A model generated the notes under the pieces. That model did not search any database. It saw nothing but the letters and a program-made list of their open reading frames with translations, and was not told the DNA's origin. A stretch of 64,000 bases of DNA from Sarocladium kiliense (lineage: Eukaryota; Ascomycota; Sordariomycetes; Hypocreales; Sarocladiaceae): assembly GCA_030734395.1 (NCBI GenBank), contig JAUZTG010000047.1, positions 372,001 to 436,000 of the forward strand, in the 5' to 3' direction. Positions 1 to 11,800 of this stretch are shown here, one piece after another; positions within the stretch are counted from its first letter, which is position 1; each line of letters opens with the position of its first letter. Made by a program: the position numbers and the translations under genes.

Positions 1-1338
1 TTTCCTATAATGAATCTATATTTAGTATTATCCAAGAATCACGTGCCGCCCTTTGAACACAATACATTGAATAGGGATTATAGTGCTTCATTCGCTAAGG
101 AAGCTGTTGTGTCCGTCAAGTTATATGCCTCATATTAAACACACAGCGTGCAAGAGCGCATCAGAACTTACGTGTCTCTTATGTGTCTGAACCATTTCCT
201 ATGTTCTTATAAACGAATGCGCTAATTTATGCATCGTCTCTTTCTAGCAGTATCGTGCATCGGTTCTTCCACAGTTGAGATTCGCAGTAATCAATCAGTG
301 ATATCAGGGAAGGGCACATATAGGGTAAGTTCGCCGATAGTGGCTCATGTGAAGATGCCAAACCTCCAGTGATAACGCCATGGTGCAGCAACTAGATACA
401 CAGAAACTCTGTGGTTCTTTATTTCATACGACACGACCTCGTATACAAAAAGCCTACACACTCTGCCTCCAGCACATGCTTCATCTTGAATTGTGATCGT
501 GCGCTTAACCTACACTAGCCTACGGGTAGCCGCGCAGTGGAGCCGTCTGGGGAACGAGCCCTTGGACCTTAAATTCTCCCCAAAGCCGAAGGGATGCCCG
601 GCTCAAGGTCAGCCAACTTGTCATGCAAGTCTCACTCACTTATTAAATGCGAATTTTCGATGTGGTCAAGTTGCGTTTAGCCAATTACTTTTGTTCTTGT
701 TTTGCACGCAGATCGTAGCTGAGCTGAGGTCCTCCAAGCCTTGGCCTCTTTACACCTGTGACTAAGAAACCGAGATCGCGGCACTCCGGCCTCTCCACCT
801 AAGCTCATCCAAATCTACCTGCCGCCTCCTCTCCCTCGCACCATCTTCTCCCAACCCTCTCCCTGCATCGTCGCATCCGGCTCTCACCATCACGACCGAG
901 TTTCCATTCTCGACTGTGGTCTCCCACCTCTTCGATCCATTCCATCTCCTGAATCTGCCGCCAGGACTCCCACCGTACCGAGGCAGCCCTTTGTTCGCCC
1001 CCAGCCAGCGCTAGAACTGTCCGGCTTGGCGGCCTCCTTTCTGAGGCCTCCGCCCTTGTGGCCATCGACACGGGCTCGATCGACCATCGGTGTGTATCGT
1101 CGGCATCAGGACTGGTTCTCGGGCGTCATGCGATAGCTGCGCCGCGTAGGCAATGTCCTCTGCGCGACCTGGGTGATCACTCCAGGCCACCCAACAAGAC
1201 CAATCCTTTGCGACGAACCGATCCTCCAGCAGCTCGCCACCGCGTGGCTTAGCTCGGCTTGTTCCGATCGCCCCGAGCAGCTTGCGCTCTCCTCTTCACA
1301 TCTTGTGTATTTGTGTCTAGACCTCCCTATACGTCATC
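1..1338. other. 5' flank and leader of the Dcr2-like gene
   Basis: No coding region is supported here. Short open frames exist but have no family resemblance or splice logic. From about 780 to 1338 the + strand is rich in C and T, as is usual for the untranslated leader of a fungal housekeeping gene, and it leads into the ATG at 1339. The first 700 bases show nothing recognisable. Confidence 0.5.
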
Positions 1339-3163
1339 ATGGCCCGACGCATCGTAAGTGCTCTCGTGCCCCCAGACTCGTCGCCTCCAGCCTTGGAAGA
1401 TGGTACTGACTCCGGATCTCCCGCACAGGTTCGCACGGGCATTCAGCTCTTCTCCATCGCCATCTTCACATTCCTCGTCGTCGCTTTCCTCGATCGAAAC
1501 TATAGAGTCCTTCCAAATGTCATCCATGGCTATATGCCCCAACACCACCCTGGTCTTGTCGTCACCGATGTCACGATAGCCAAATGCTCCACCCTCAATC
1601 CTTTCTCTTCATGTACGCTCGATCCCTCCGTCTGGCAGCGAGTCGACAAGGATCTCTACCTCGGCAAGACGTGGACTACGAGCGCTTTCGTCTATATCAA
1701 GAAGAAACACGAGGAGGAGCTCGATGCTGAGGATAGTGTGGTGATGGACGTCTCCATCGGGCGCCTTGAGCCTGCTCAGGGAGAGTCTGCGGATAAGTGG
1801 GAGTCTCGTGGCAACGGATTATGGGTCAGGCGTTCAGCAAAGAAGAAATCGAGCGACTCGGACGACGCCATTACGGATGTCGACGTCCTGTACGGCGACG
1901 ATGCAACTGAAGCGAGAGACGGCTGGGCCATCACAGGGACACCATTGCTGCTGAGCGGCGGCCTTACTCACAGTGTACACCTCACTGTACGGAGAGGTGC
2001 TCCGGCTGAGGCGAAGAAGCTGGTGCCACGCATTCCGGACAACGGAAGGCTCAAGATCATGCAGATTGCTGATCTGCACCTGAGCACGGGAGTCGGCTTA
2101 TGCCGGGACGCTGTCCCTGACAGCTACCAAGGCGGCAAGTGCGAGGCTGATCCTCGCACTCTCGACTTTGTCACGAAGATTCTCGACGAGGAGAAACCCG
2201 ACCTTGTGATCCTTAGTGGCGATCAGGTCAACGGCGAGACAGCGCCCGATGCGCAGTCCGCATTCTTCAAGATCGCCGCGCTACTGATCAAGCGCAAGAT
2301 CCCTTATGCAGCCATCTTTGGTAACCACGATGACGAGGGATCCATGTCTCGACAGGGGCAGATGGCTTTCATGGAAAATCTCCCTTACTCGCTCTCCCAG
2401 TCCGGCCCGAAGGACGTGGACGGCGTCGGCAACTACTACGTGGAGGTGCTTGCGCGCGGCAGCTCAGACCACTCTGCACTTACAATCTACATGCTCGACA
2501 GCCATGCCTACACGCCTGATGAGCGGAACTTCCCCGGCTATGATTGGATCAAGCCCAACCAAATTGAGTGGTTCCGAAAGACGGCTGTAGGCCGTAAGAA
2601 GAAACACGATGAATATACTCATAGGCATATGGACATTGCCTTCATCCATATTCCATTGCCGGAGTACACCGATAAGAGCAACCCGCGCAAGGGCGAGTGG
2701 AGAGAAGGTGTCACGGCACCGCGTTTCAACTCTGGCTTCCGCGATGCCCTCGTTGAGCAGGGCATTGTCATGGTCAGCGTCGGACAGTAAGGTCACCCTG
2801 CACAAGACGCAAACCCTGACAAATGCTAACATCTGTCTCAGTGATCACGCCAATGACTACTGCGCGCTCTCACAGGAATCGAAGCCTGTACCGGATGGCC
2901 AGGACCCAGCAGAGGCCCCCAAAACACCCGCTTTGTGGATGTGCTACGCCGGCGGTGTTGGCTTCGGCGGATATGGCGGTTACAATCAGTATCATCGACG
3001 TGTGCGCCTTTTCGAGGTGGATACCAATGAAGCGCGGATCAAGACGTGGAAGCGTCTGGAGTATGGCGACATCGAGATGAGGGTCGACGAGCAGATTATC
3101 GTCGATGGCGGAAAGCCGATTGATCTTCCGGAGACGAAACAGCGCTCGAGACGGAGAATCTGA
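1339..3163 (+). CDS. Dcr2-like calcineurin-type metallophosphoesterase, membrane anchored
   Basis: A Ser/Thr-type metallophosphoesterase resembling yeast Dcr2 (a phosphatase linked to Sic1 turnover and to Ire1 in the unfolded protein response). The model has three exons, 1339-1353, 1429-2786 and 2842-3163, giving 564 residues. The first exon encodes only five residues. After it comes an N-terminal hydrophobic segment (GIQLFSIAIFTFLVVAF), probably a signal anchor. The five metal-binding blocks of the family are in order: IADLHLSTG, LSGDQVNGE, FGNHDDEG, FIHIPLPEY and GHDHANDYC. The last block is built across the second intron, which confirms it: its GHDH motif appears only after 2787-2841 is removed. 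The first intron (2787-2841 being the second) has GTAAGT, a TACTGAC branch point and CACAG, and is 75 nt, so its retention would not break the frame. The gene is convergent with the NLR-like gene downstream. Family assignment is firm; the yeast pathway roles are known only for the homologue. Confidence 0.9.
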
Positions 3164-3968
3164 TGTCTTTGCTTCTTCGAACGATGTCTCCTTGGACACT
3201 CGACATGAAGTCCTTACTTTGCTTCACAATTGGATCATTTTACCAAGCACGCACCACTGGGGAGTTCTACAAAGTATGCCCCCCGTTTTGGAAGCGGTCA
3301 TTACACGGCTGTGCAGAAAGTCGTCGAAAGGACGAAAAGCCACTTGCACACAACTACCTTGCATCATGAGCCTCCCCATGCAGACTCACGCATACTCATC
3401 TCTTCCCTACATGTGTCTTCATATCCAGCATTACACTATCCACTTCCGTCTCCTCTCATACACACTCGCTTCCGTCACATTTGTACATCTGGGGAAAACT
3501 TTCAAACGGCCAAAGACAAAGCGCGTTTACTGGGAACTTTCCGCATCTCCTGTTCCTTTTTTTCCTTTTTTTAGGGGGTTGCAGAACCTCACTGTTAGTC
3601 TGGTTCCTTTTCCCTTTTTCTTGTACACCGGTAAAAAAACACAAGGATGAAGGGAACGAACGAGAAGCACAATTCTCTGGTTTTTGGGTTTCTTTGGAAA
3701 TGGGGGCCAGAGTATTTCTGGTAGGGGTAAGGAATCGGGAAAAATTAGGTCAGGGAATGGGGGGCGAGGAAGAACTCGCTTGAATCCCCTGTTCTCAATG
3801 GAAATACATCATGCTTTTGCGTGTCTATCTACAGTTGACTGCGTACGGTACACCTTATAGAAAGCATGCTGAAGTATCTAAACGCGCTCGCTTTGGGGTA
3901 GGAAACACATGACTCATCGGGATATCTCATGAATCGGACAAACCCAGACACCAGCTCTCCATCCTCCA
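3164..3968. other. Tail-to-tail intergenic region
   Basis: Lies between the 3' ends of two convergent genes and should hold both 3' UTRs. It contains T-rich stretches around 3555-3625 on the + strand. No coding sequence, RNA gene or repeat is supported. Confidence 0.5.
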
Positions 3969-6900
3969 TCATCGCCAATTCTCCACCGACTTCTCACTCA
4001 ACGAGCTCGACATGCCCCTAACCAACCTCCTCCCATCCCCAGCCCTCCTTCCACTCACAACCCCCCTCAACCTCCCCCTCAACTCCCTCCCTTTCTCCTC
4101 CCTCACGCCCTCAAAGAACTTCTCCGTCTCGTACATCTCGCTAAGTTTCGATGCCGTGTCCATGATATCTGCCTCCGTGTAGAGATCTCGTGCGGAGATC
4201 TTGATGTCGAGCACGGAGAGGTAGAGGTCTTCGGCGGTGGTGAAGGGGTTGCTAATCGTTGGGGGTGGGGGAGGGGGCATGCTGGTTTGGGCGCTGGCGC
4301 GGATGGTAGTGTTGTCCGAGGAGGAAGTTGAGGAGGGAGAGGGGGAGCGCATGGGGTGGTCGTGGTCTGGGTCTTCGAGGAGGGAGTGGCCATGCCAGCG
4401 GGAGCTGAGGGCGAAGTTCTCGGCTGCGGTTGTGTATGCTGGATTTGCTTTGCCCAAGGCACCGAGGGTGTTTAGAGCCCGCTCGTAGTTCACCCTCGCT
4501 GCATCGTAACGACATCGGATGTCATCTATGAGTGCCAGTTTCAGTACTGTGTGTGCTGTGTTCGGATGATCTTCGCCGAGGGTGCGCATGTTGATCTCGA
4601 CAGCTTGTTTGTAGAGCGCCTCAGCTTCATCAATGGCGTGGCTGTCGAGAGAGATGCGTGCGAGGTCCTCGAGTGCAGCTAAGGTAGTCGGGTGGTTGAC
4701 GCCAAAGAGACTTTGACAGGAGAGCCAAACTCGACGGTAGAGTGCTTGGGCTTCTTCCATCTTGCCCATTTGCTCCAATGTGCCGGCAAGTTGTTGCACC
4801 GTGTCGACAGTCGAAATGTCCGCAACCCCTAGGGCCTCTGCTTGCTGTTGTTCTAAAATCTCCAGGTCTCCTTCTGCACGCGCCAGCTCACCCTCTGCGG
4901 CTGCAGCGGAAGCCTTGGCTTTGGCCACCCGAAACCCGGCAGCTTGGTCGATGAAGCGGGCATCAATCTCGTCCAGGACCTGTCTACTCCTATCGGGCTG
5001 GCCGTTCTTCCTTAAGATGGACGCCAGCCAGAGAACCACTTGGATACGCTCCACAGCATCAAGATTATCATTCTGCTCGAGAGAAAGCTCAAAGCAACCA
5101 ATTGCCTGCTCGACTGCACCTTGAGTCATGCAGACCCTTCCGAGAACGTACCAGTCGATATCATTGTCCTGAGGCCATCGCTGCAGGAAGTGGCCCCAGT
5201 CCTCGAAGCATGCCCGCGCATGTGGACCCAAGACACGGGCAAAAACGTGTATCTCTGGGAGGCTTGATGACTCCAGGTCTCGTCTGCGGATGGTTTCCAC
5301 ACATAGGGTACAGGCTAAGTATGCAAATTCGGATAGTTTGTCCTCGCTCAGAGCTTCACGAGCGTTGGTACGGGCTATAGGATCCAGGATGAAGGACTCC
5401 ATTGAGGAGGTGATGGACGAATCAGTCGTAGATTGCGAAAGTGACTGCGAAGATGGGGCAGAGTCTGTTGTTGGTGACGGGCTTTGAATGAAGCTGTGAT
5501 CGAACAAGTACTGCAGCGCCTCATCAAGAACGCCATATTCCCGGAGTGCTAGAAAGCAGCATGTCAGACAAGGTAGAACCATTCAGAAAGAGCGCAAAGC
5601 TCACCTCGAAGATTATCGTATGCATTCTTGTAACGTGCTGGCACTTTCTTTGTTCGAGAAACTGGCGACGAGAAGAGCGCAACAGGGATTGCCGACGGGG
5701 AGAACATAGCGCTGATATTCAGGATCAGTTCCGCCAGAGGTGATTGATCTATAGGTGTTCGAGAAGCATTGAGGGAGACTTGAAGTTCAAAAGCATTCAT
5801 ATAGTCGACTAGGCTGGTGCCTCTTCGCCGTATGGTAGAAGCTGTGATGGAAATGCTTTGCGGATGGTAGTTGAGATGTTGGACGATTCTCGCTGCAGCT
5901 GCAGCTGGATATTAAGTCAGTACTTGAAATCCTTTACACTCGGTGCTTTTGATCTTACCCTCTGCAGGATCGCCCCTGATATCCCTATCAAGAGTTGCCC
6001 CCAACAACTCCAAGCTTTGGTCATTTGACATCGGGCCAATGAACAGCCGCGTCCCCCAAGAGCAGCATTCGCTGTCCCGCGCTGTGAGGATGATACGGCC
6101 TGACCTCGTCAAGGGGATGAAGTCGAAAATGTCAAATGTTGGCTCTAGCCGGTCAAAGATGAGCAGCCACTTATCGTTCTTTGGCCGCAGCAACCAGTCT
6201 TTGACCGCTTGCACCACAGATTTGACGCGAAGAATATCCAGCTGAAGGATACTCTTCGACTTGAGCATATCGTCCACACCTCTGAGACCAAGATGGTTCT
6301 CTACGTCCGATTTTGGGGCTCGTGTGCTGTAATGCCGGACCAGATCCTGCGCGAACTGGAGATAGCTTGTGACCACGCTCTCCCAGCTCTCTGCCCACAC
6401 CCAAAGCACGAAGGATACATCGTCTCGATGTCTCTCTGCGTAGTGTTTAGCCAATGTGGTCTTTCCAGAGCCGTCAGGACCCCAGCAGTTGGCTATGCGG
6501 ACGCGGAGATGCTGCGTGTCATCAGACGGCTGGAGTGTGGCATCGAGCTGGTCCATAAGGTCCTGTCTGGAAATAATGAGGCTGGGCTCAAATGGGAGTT
6601 GATATGTCAGGGAGAAGTCTGAGTCGAGATACGCTGGGCGATGGACTTGACAAGAAGTTAGGGCCGCCGTCATCAAGAAATGAAGAATTTCGGTTGACTT
6701 ACCGGCAGAAAGCTCGTACTCGTTGCGCTTCTCTTCCAACAGGCCTGAAACCCGACTGAGATCCATCATCTCCCGGAACTTTGTCAGGAACTGCTTGTAA
6801 TTCGCGTCTGCCCTCCCGCGAAACCTATTTGCAAGTCAGTACCATCCCATAGGACGTCAACTTTGAAGGATACTTACTTGACAAGGTCAGCATGCGTCGA

Positions 6901-7771
6901 AGTAAGCGGGACCTGCATCCCATCCGATCCCACAATCGAATGCCTCTTCTCAACCACAAACCCATCCTTCGACTGCTTCGTCTCATAAAACGATAATCGC
7001 GGCAAATTCGCCGTTATCCCTTTAAACGCCTCCATCTGATTCTCCAACCACGTTTCATCGCTCACATCCTGTTGCTGCTGTTGCTGCGACATCGTTCTTG
7101 AGCGTCTTACGTCCTCCATCACGGGGAAGCTTGTTCTTCGAATGACGTTTCCCAGTGGCGAAGGCGATGATGGCCGTCCGGGTGATAACGTCCCAAAAAA
7201 CGCTACACCGCATGTCGAGAGCTCAACATCTCTCAACTGCGGCTCAACAGCCTCCTTGGAGATGATCAAACCTCTCTTCACAATCCACCCACCCAACGAA
7301 TGCGCAATGAAGAAAATCGGCCTCCTGCCCGTCCCGTCCCTCGCGCGCTGGGCACTCAGCTCCTGAACGAGGTCCAGCGCGCGGCCATACAACACGTTGC
7401 GAACCAGGTACCGGTAGTTCACCCCATCAGTGACATACCCATACGTCAAGATCCTCGCATTGGGCACATCCTGCCCCAACAATTCCTCAAGCCACGACCG
7501 CGGCCTACTCCCTCCATTCCCAGAGCGAGGATCTTGCGTTACCCACGAGCGAAAGCCTTCACCCCCAAGACCGTGAACAGCGACGATGCTGACGCGAAGT
7601 TAGTACAGGTACTACTAGGCAGGGAGAGGGATCCTAGGGAGATTACTCGATGTCTGCGTCTGCAGGATCACGAATGATGCGCAGGCCACTCCCCTCTGCA
7701 AGGCGACGCCGCGAAACGCTGCCTTTGACACGATGGAAGAGGCCTTTGAGAGGCTCGAGGGCGTCCGTCAT
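3969..7771 (-). CDS. NLR-like STAND protein: alpha/beta hydrolase, NB-ARC, TPR
   Basis: Six exons: 7771-7647, 7588-6878, 6824-6703, 6645-5959, 5904-5605 and 5548-3969, together 1174 residues. Residues about 40-230 are an alpha/beta hydrolase: oxyanion strand DIVAVHGLGG, nucleophile elbow AHSLGG near residue 135, and a late His in STHADLVKF. A glutamine run (QQQQQQ) follows. The NB-ARC ATPase has its P-loop GPDGSGKTT near residue 375, Walker B WLLIFDRLE near 480 and GRIILTARD near 505. From about 650 on come TPRs, the clearest being kinesin-light-chain type (SLFGVNHPTTLAALEDLA, TLGEDHPNTAHTVLKLA) near 905-1000. The effector-switch-sensor order is that of fungal NLRs, in which such N-terminal hydrolases (SesB-like) are proposed executors of non-self responses. 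What this copy senses or cleaves cannot be read from sequence. The 57-nt third intron (6646-6702) is in frame, so an unspliced version stays open. No frame break is seen, so the gene looks intact. Confidence 0.9.
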
Positions 7772-8807
7772 CTAGTCTTGCCTGAGAACGAGGTGAGGGG
7801 CATCGTTGCATGCCGTTGGGGGGGTTTGGAATTAGGGGACAGCCTCTGAAGATGTCCAACGAGACGATGAGCCTTTGCTGAGCTGGCTAGCTGCATGAAC
7901 AGGCGAGTCTCGTGATAAGGGAGGTTTGCACGTCTGGTCGATGGGAGTGCGTTTGTGATTGTCGTGGTTCAAACGGTGGTGGTGGTGGTGGTGGTGCAGG
8001 CTGGGTCTCGTGGCTGTGCGCCACAGGCACGAACAGGACCAGGGAACGGGCTCAGGTAGGTCCTGTCAGCATCAGCATCAGCATCAGCTGCTCCAGGCAC
8101 ACACCCCCAGCATTCTCCATCATAGGCACAACCAATAAACGGCACAGCGTCTCAAAGTGCAGTTTTGGAATCAGCCGATGGACGAGTCGGGCCTGTTCCT
8201 GCACCGGAAAAGTCATGTGATGACTCGGTGACTTGCATACGGACGGTAGATTAGGAACGCGCAAACTGGTGGACAATGGCAGTTCGAGACACAGCCTCAC
8301 TGCTTCTATCATGGCTTTATCGACATGCAACCTCCTCCAGTATCATCTGCACAGAATATTCCATTTGATAACATTCACACATGCTGCAAATAGTTCAGAA
8401 CACCAGGTCGTTCATCGTCATTACCCTGTCCATCTATCCCGACCATGCATATACCACCATTTGAGCTTTCTGCCCAGAAGCCAGCCTCTTTCACTACCAA
8501 GTCTCCATGTCATCACTTTCCAACTCTCAACTTTTATCCCTTCTTCTTCATCGCCCGTCTCAAATACACACATCCGATAAAGCAACGACGCCTAATGTCT
8601 TTGCACGCGACAAGCAGTGTACAGTAATGTAGACCATACATGGGATATCACAGAAGAAAGCCAAACCCAGAACAAACACCCTCCCCCAGAAAACAAAAGA
8701 ACAATCATGCCATCACAAAAGATCGTTCGTGCCGGCCCAATGCACATGAACAAAAGAAAGAAGAAGCACACAACCGGCCTTGGGGGTCAGGAGAGCTTCC
8801 GTTCCTT
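7772..8807. other. Intergenic region with two short microsatellites
   Basis: Upstream of the NLR-like gene and downstream of the next minus-strand gene. It holds a GGT repeat of about seven units (7975-7996) and about 3.5 units of CAGCAT (8067-8088). The rest, to 8807, is probably 3' UTR of the large gene. No coding region is supported. Confidence 0.5.
7975..7996. repeat. (GGT)n microsatellite
   Basis: Seven uninterrupted GGT units upstream of the NLR-like gene start, in presumed promoter or leader sequence. Confidence 0.9.
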
Positions 8808-11800
8808 CTAAGCCCTCTCCACCTCCTGATGCACCAACCTCAACACCCAGTTTGCCTCACCAGCACTTGCAAACTGGAAGCACCACCTCTGCACGTTTCC
8901 TCCCGTCGCTCCATTCTCTGGCACCATCCCCACCACACCGTCAGCGCCCTTGACCTCCTCCCAAATACCGCACACGATGCCCCTCGTTCCCAACATCGAG
9001 AAACATCCACTGCCCAACACAGCATCTAGCTTCGTCACCGCCTTGTCTGTATCCTTGCGTGGGACTGTCGAGACCGTAATGCGCTTCTCCATGCCGTGGT
9101 TTGCGCGGAGAGCCTGGCGCCAACCGGGCGGTGGGCGGCTGATTGTCAAGCTGCAGTTGCCCATGTCCTCCCATTTATTACCAGTGATCAACAAATGGAG
9201 GCGAATGCGGAGGTTCTCCGTTCCCATGTGCGTTGGTGTCCCACTGGAATTGTTTATGCTAATCGAAGGGGACCTCGGTGGCGTTCCGCTTGCTGAGGAT
9301 GAGCCAGACGTGTACAGGCTGTTGCCACCGCTACCCGCCCTGCTCTGGCGATCCACGGATGAGCGTGCAATGTTGAACGTCAAGTTGCCCGCGACTGTCC
9401 ACCTCTTAAGGAAGCTCGTCGCAGAAGCGCTTGACGATGGAGTCTGGCTTGCCCCATCAAAGGACTGCGAAGGCGCACGTACCGAGCCACGGTAACTGTT
9501 CTTCCTACCGAACCAGCTTCGCCGACGGCTGCTCGAATCACCGTCATTAGCGGTAGGTGGTCTGCGCTCACCGAAACTCTTGAACCTCGCCTCATTCTCC
9601 AGCTGAATGAACTTCTGATTTTGCAATCGAGCATGATGTACTGCCATGTAGAGATTGAAGCAGTCTGGACCAGTGTGGCATCGGAATCGGAAGTTGCCGC
9701 CTCCATATGTGTTGGCCAAGCGGGAGTGAGGCTGTACCGACGACCGAATCTCCAAATCGACTGTTGTGCTCTGCCTGCAGAGTACGAGAGGCGTCAGGTC
9801 GAGCGCCACCAAGGGCTTGTTGTCGGCTTGCGCATCGCTTGAGTTGGATGCTCCTGGAGTACGGAACGTGTACACTTCAATGAGACCAGGAGTGACAAGA
9901 ATTGAGCAGGCCTGCGGAGACAAGTCTTTCCATGCGCCCTTCTCAGACCATCTCGAGACAGAGGCAAGGAAGCGCGCAGAGTTCTCCTCGGCGACCTTAG
10001 GTCCATGGAGACCTGCCTGCGACGCCGAGTTCGAAGGCGTAAGACTGCAGTCAGAACCAGATAGGACCGATGCAAGAGGGTTGACCGGCTTCTGGAGACT
10101 GACACCGAGCTCGGTGTCGGGGATGTCAACGCTCTCAATCTCATCATCAGATGAGTCAGATGCTGATTCCTCGGTAGCTGATAGATCAGAAGCAGATTGA
10201 TCTGATGGAGTATATTCGTGCTTGAGCGGAGACGAGGTACGGCGTTTGACTCGGGCCTCCTCCTTTGCGCTAGATTGAGGATGAGACCTCGGGCGTGATT
10301 TAGGGCTCGGACTCGAGCTTAGCTCGCGATGTGCCGGGGGCGGCGGTGCACCGTCTTCACGATACGGTGCAGGTTGTGATCTATGCTCAAAGCTGGAAGG
10401 ATCCGGCCTCATGGCCTCACTCAGGGGTCTCGTGCGCCCCTGTCCCTCTCGTTCTCTGTAGTCATCTTGAGTCGGGGTTCTCTCGGAGCCAGGGCTGGCA
10501 ACAGGCGATGTCGCAGTCGGCGTAGTCGGCAGAGCTGGTCCACGAGGGTGGTAGCGTGCTGGCAGTGGTTTCTTCGTTGGCGTGACAATCGGGCTTCGCG
10601 TAAGAGTTGGGCTTGGAGTGTCGACTTCGTTGAGGGAATTGCGGAAGCCACGGACACCGATCGGGGCATCTGGAAGGCGAGTGTTCGAGCTGGGCTCATC
10701 CTCCGGGTCACCAACCACGCTTGGCTCAGGTTCGCGAGGCGGCACAGGGCTCACTGGCAGGATATCCAGCCAGTCCAGGATCTGATCCTCGTCATCCGCC
10801 GTCAGCGTCAGAAGCTCGTGCCATTTCTTCCCGGCATAGCTGCCGCGAATCATGACCACCATGTCAAAGTTGCCATCTCCGGTGCGAGCCGAGATATCAG
10901 ATATGTTGATCGGCGGAAAGAGCAAGTACGAGCGACGACCAATGCCATTGCCAGTCTCCCGTATAAGCAGATCGCCCTCATCTTCAGGATGATTCGGTCG
11001 ATCCCGATGGACCAACTCGACCTGACACTCCATCCGCTGTCCATTCGAGTGCTCTAGATCGAGCGAGAAGATATCTTTCGCGCTAACCTGCCGCTGGGGA
11101 TCAATCGTCACTGCGTCCATTGCTGCCAGGTTCCGGAAGTCTCGACAGCGAGTTGTATCAGTGCCTGCGGCATCTTCATCCGCTAGTCGCGCTGTTTCTT
11201 CCCTATGCCGGCGTCGAGCTTTCTCCTGAAGATCTTCGAAGTCACGAAGAAGCTCGGCAGTCTCATGCGAAGGCATCATCGAGTCCACGCACTGGATGAA
11301 CTTCGACATCTGCTTTAGACGCAATAGCGGTCGCTTGAGTAGGTAGGCAACATCCACGCGCTGCCCTTGCGCATCAACAATATCTCCGTTCGCATCACGC
11401 GGTAGTGCGCCTATCAGCGAATCCTCATCGTCCAGGCCACCGCCCCGGGGCGCAAGATTGACATAGAGGTCTTGAAACCCAAGTCGCCATGCACCGAGGT
11501 AGCTATGATAAATCGGCACCACCCCGTTCGCCCAATGTGCCAGGCGTCGAATATCTGTCAATGGTGCTTTCTTGTGCGCATTCTTGAGCTTCTCCAGCGC
11601 AACGCCCATGCCGACGACTGACTTCGAGATCCCGCTAGCCTGGGATCCAGCTGTATTGGAGAAGAGGTTCGAGACGTCTCCTTTGTCGACAACTTGAGTG
11701 AGGAGCACCGGCACAACACCATCAACCAACGTCTTGAGCTCACGCATATACAAACCTTCGTCATCAGCGAATTCCTTCAGAAGGTCATCCACCGTGACAT

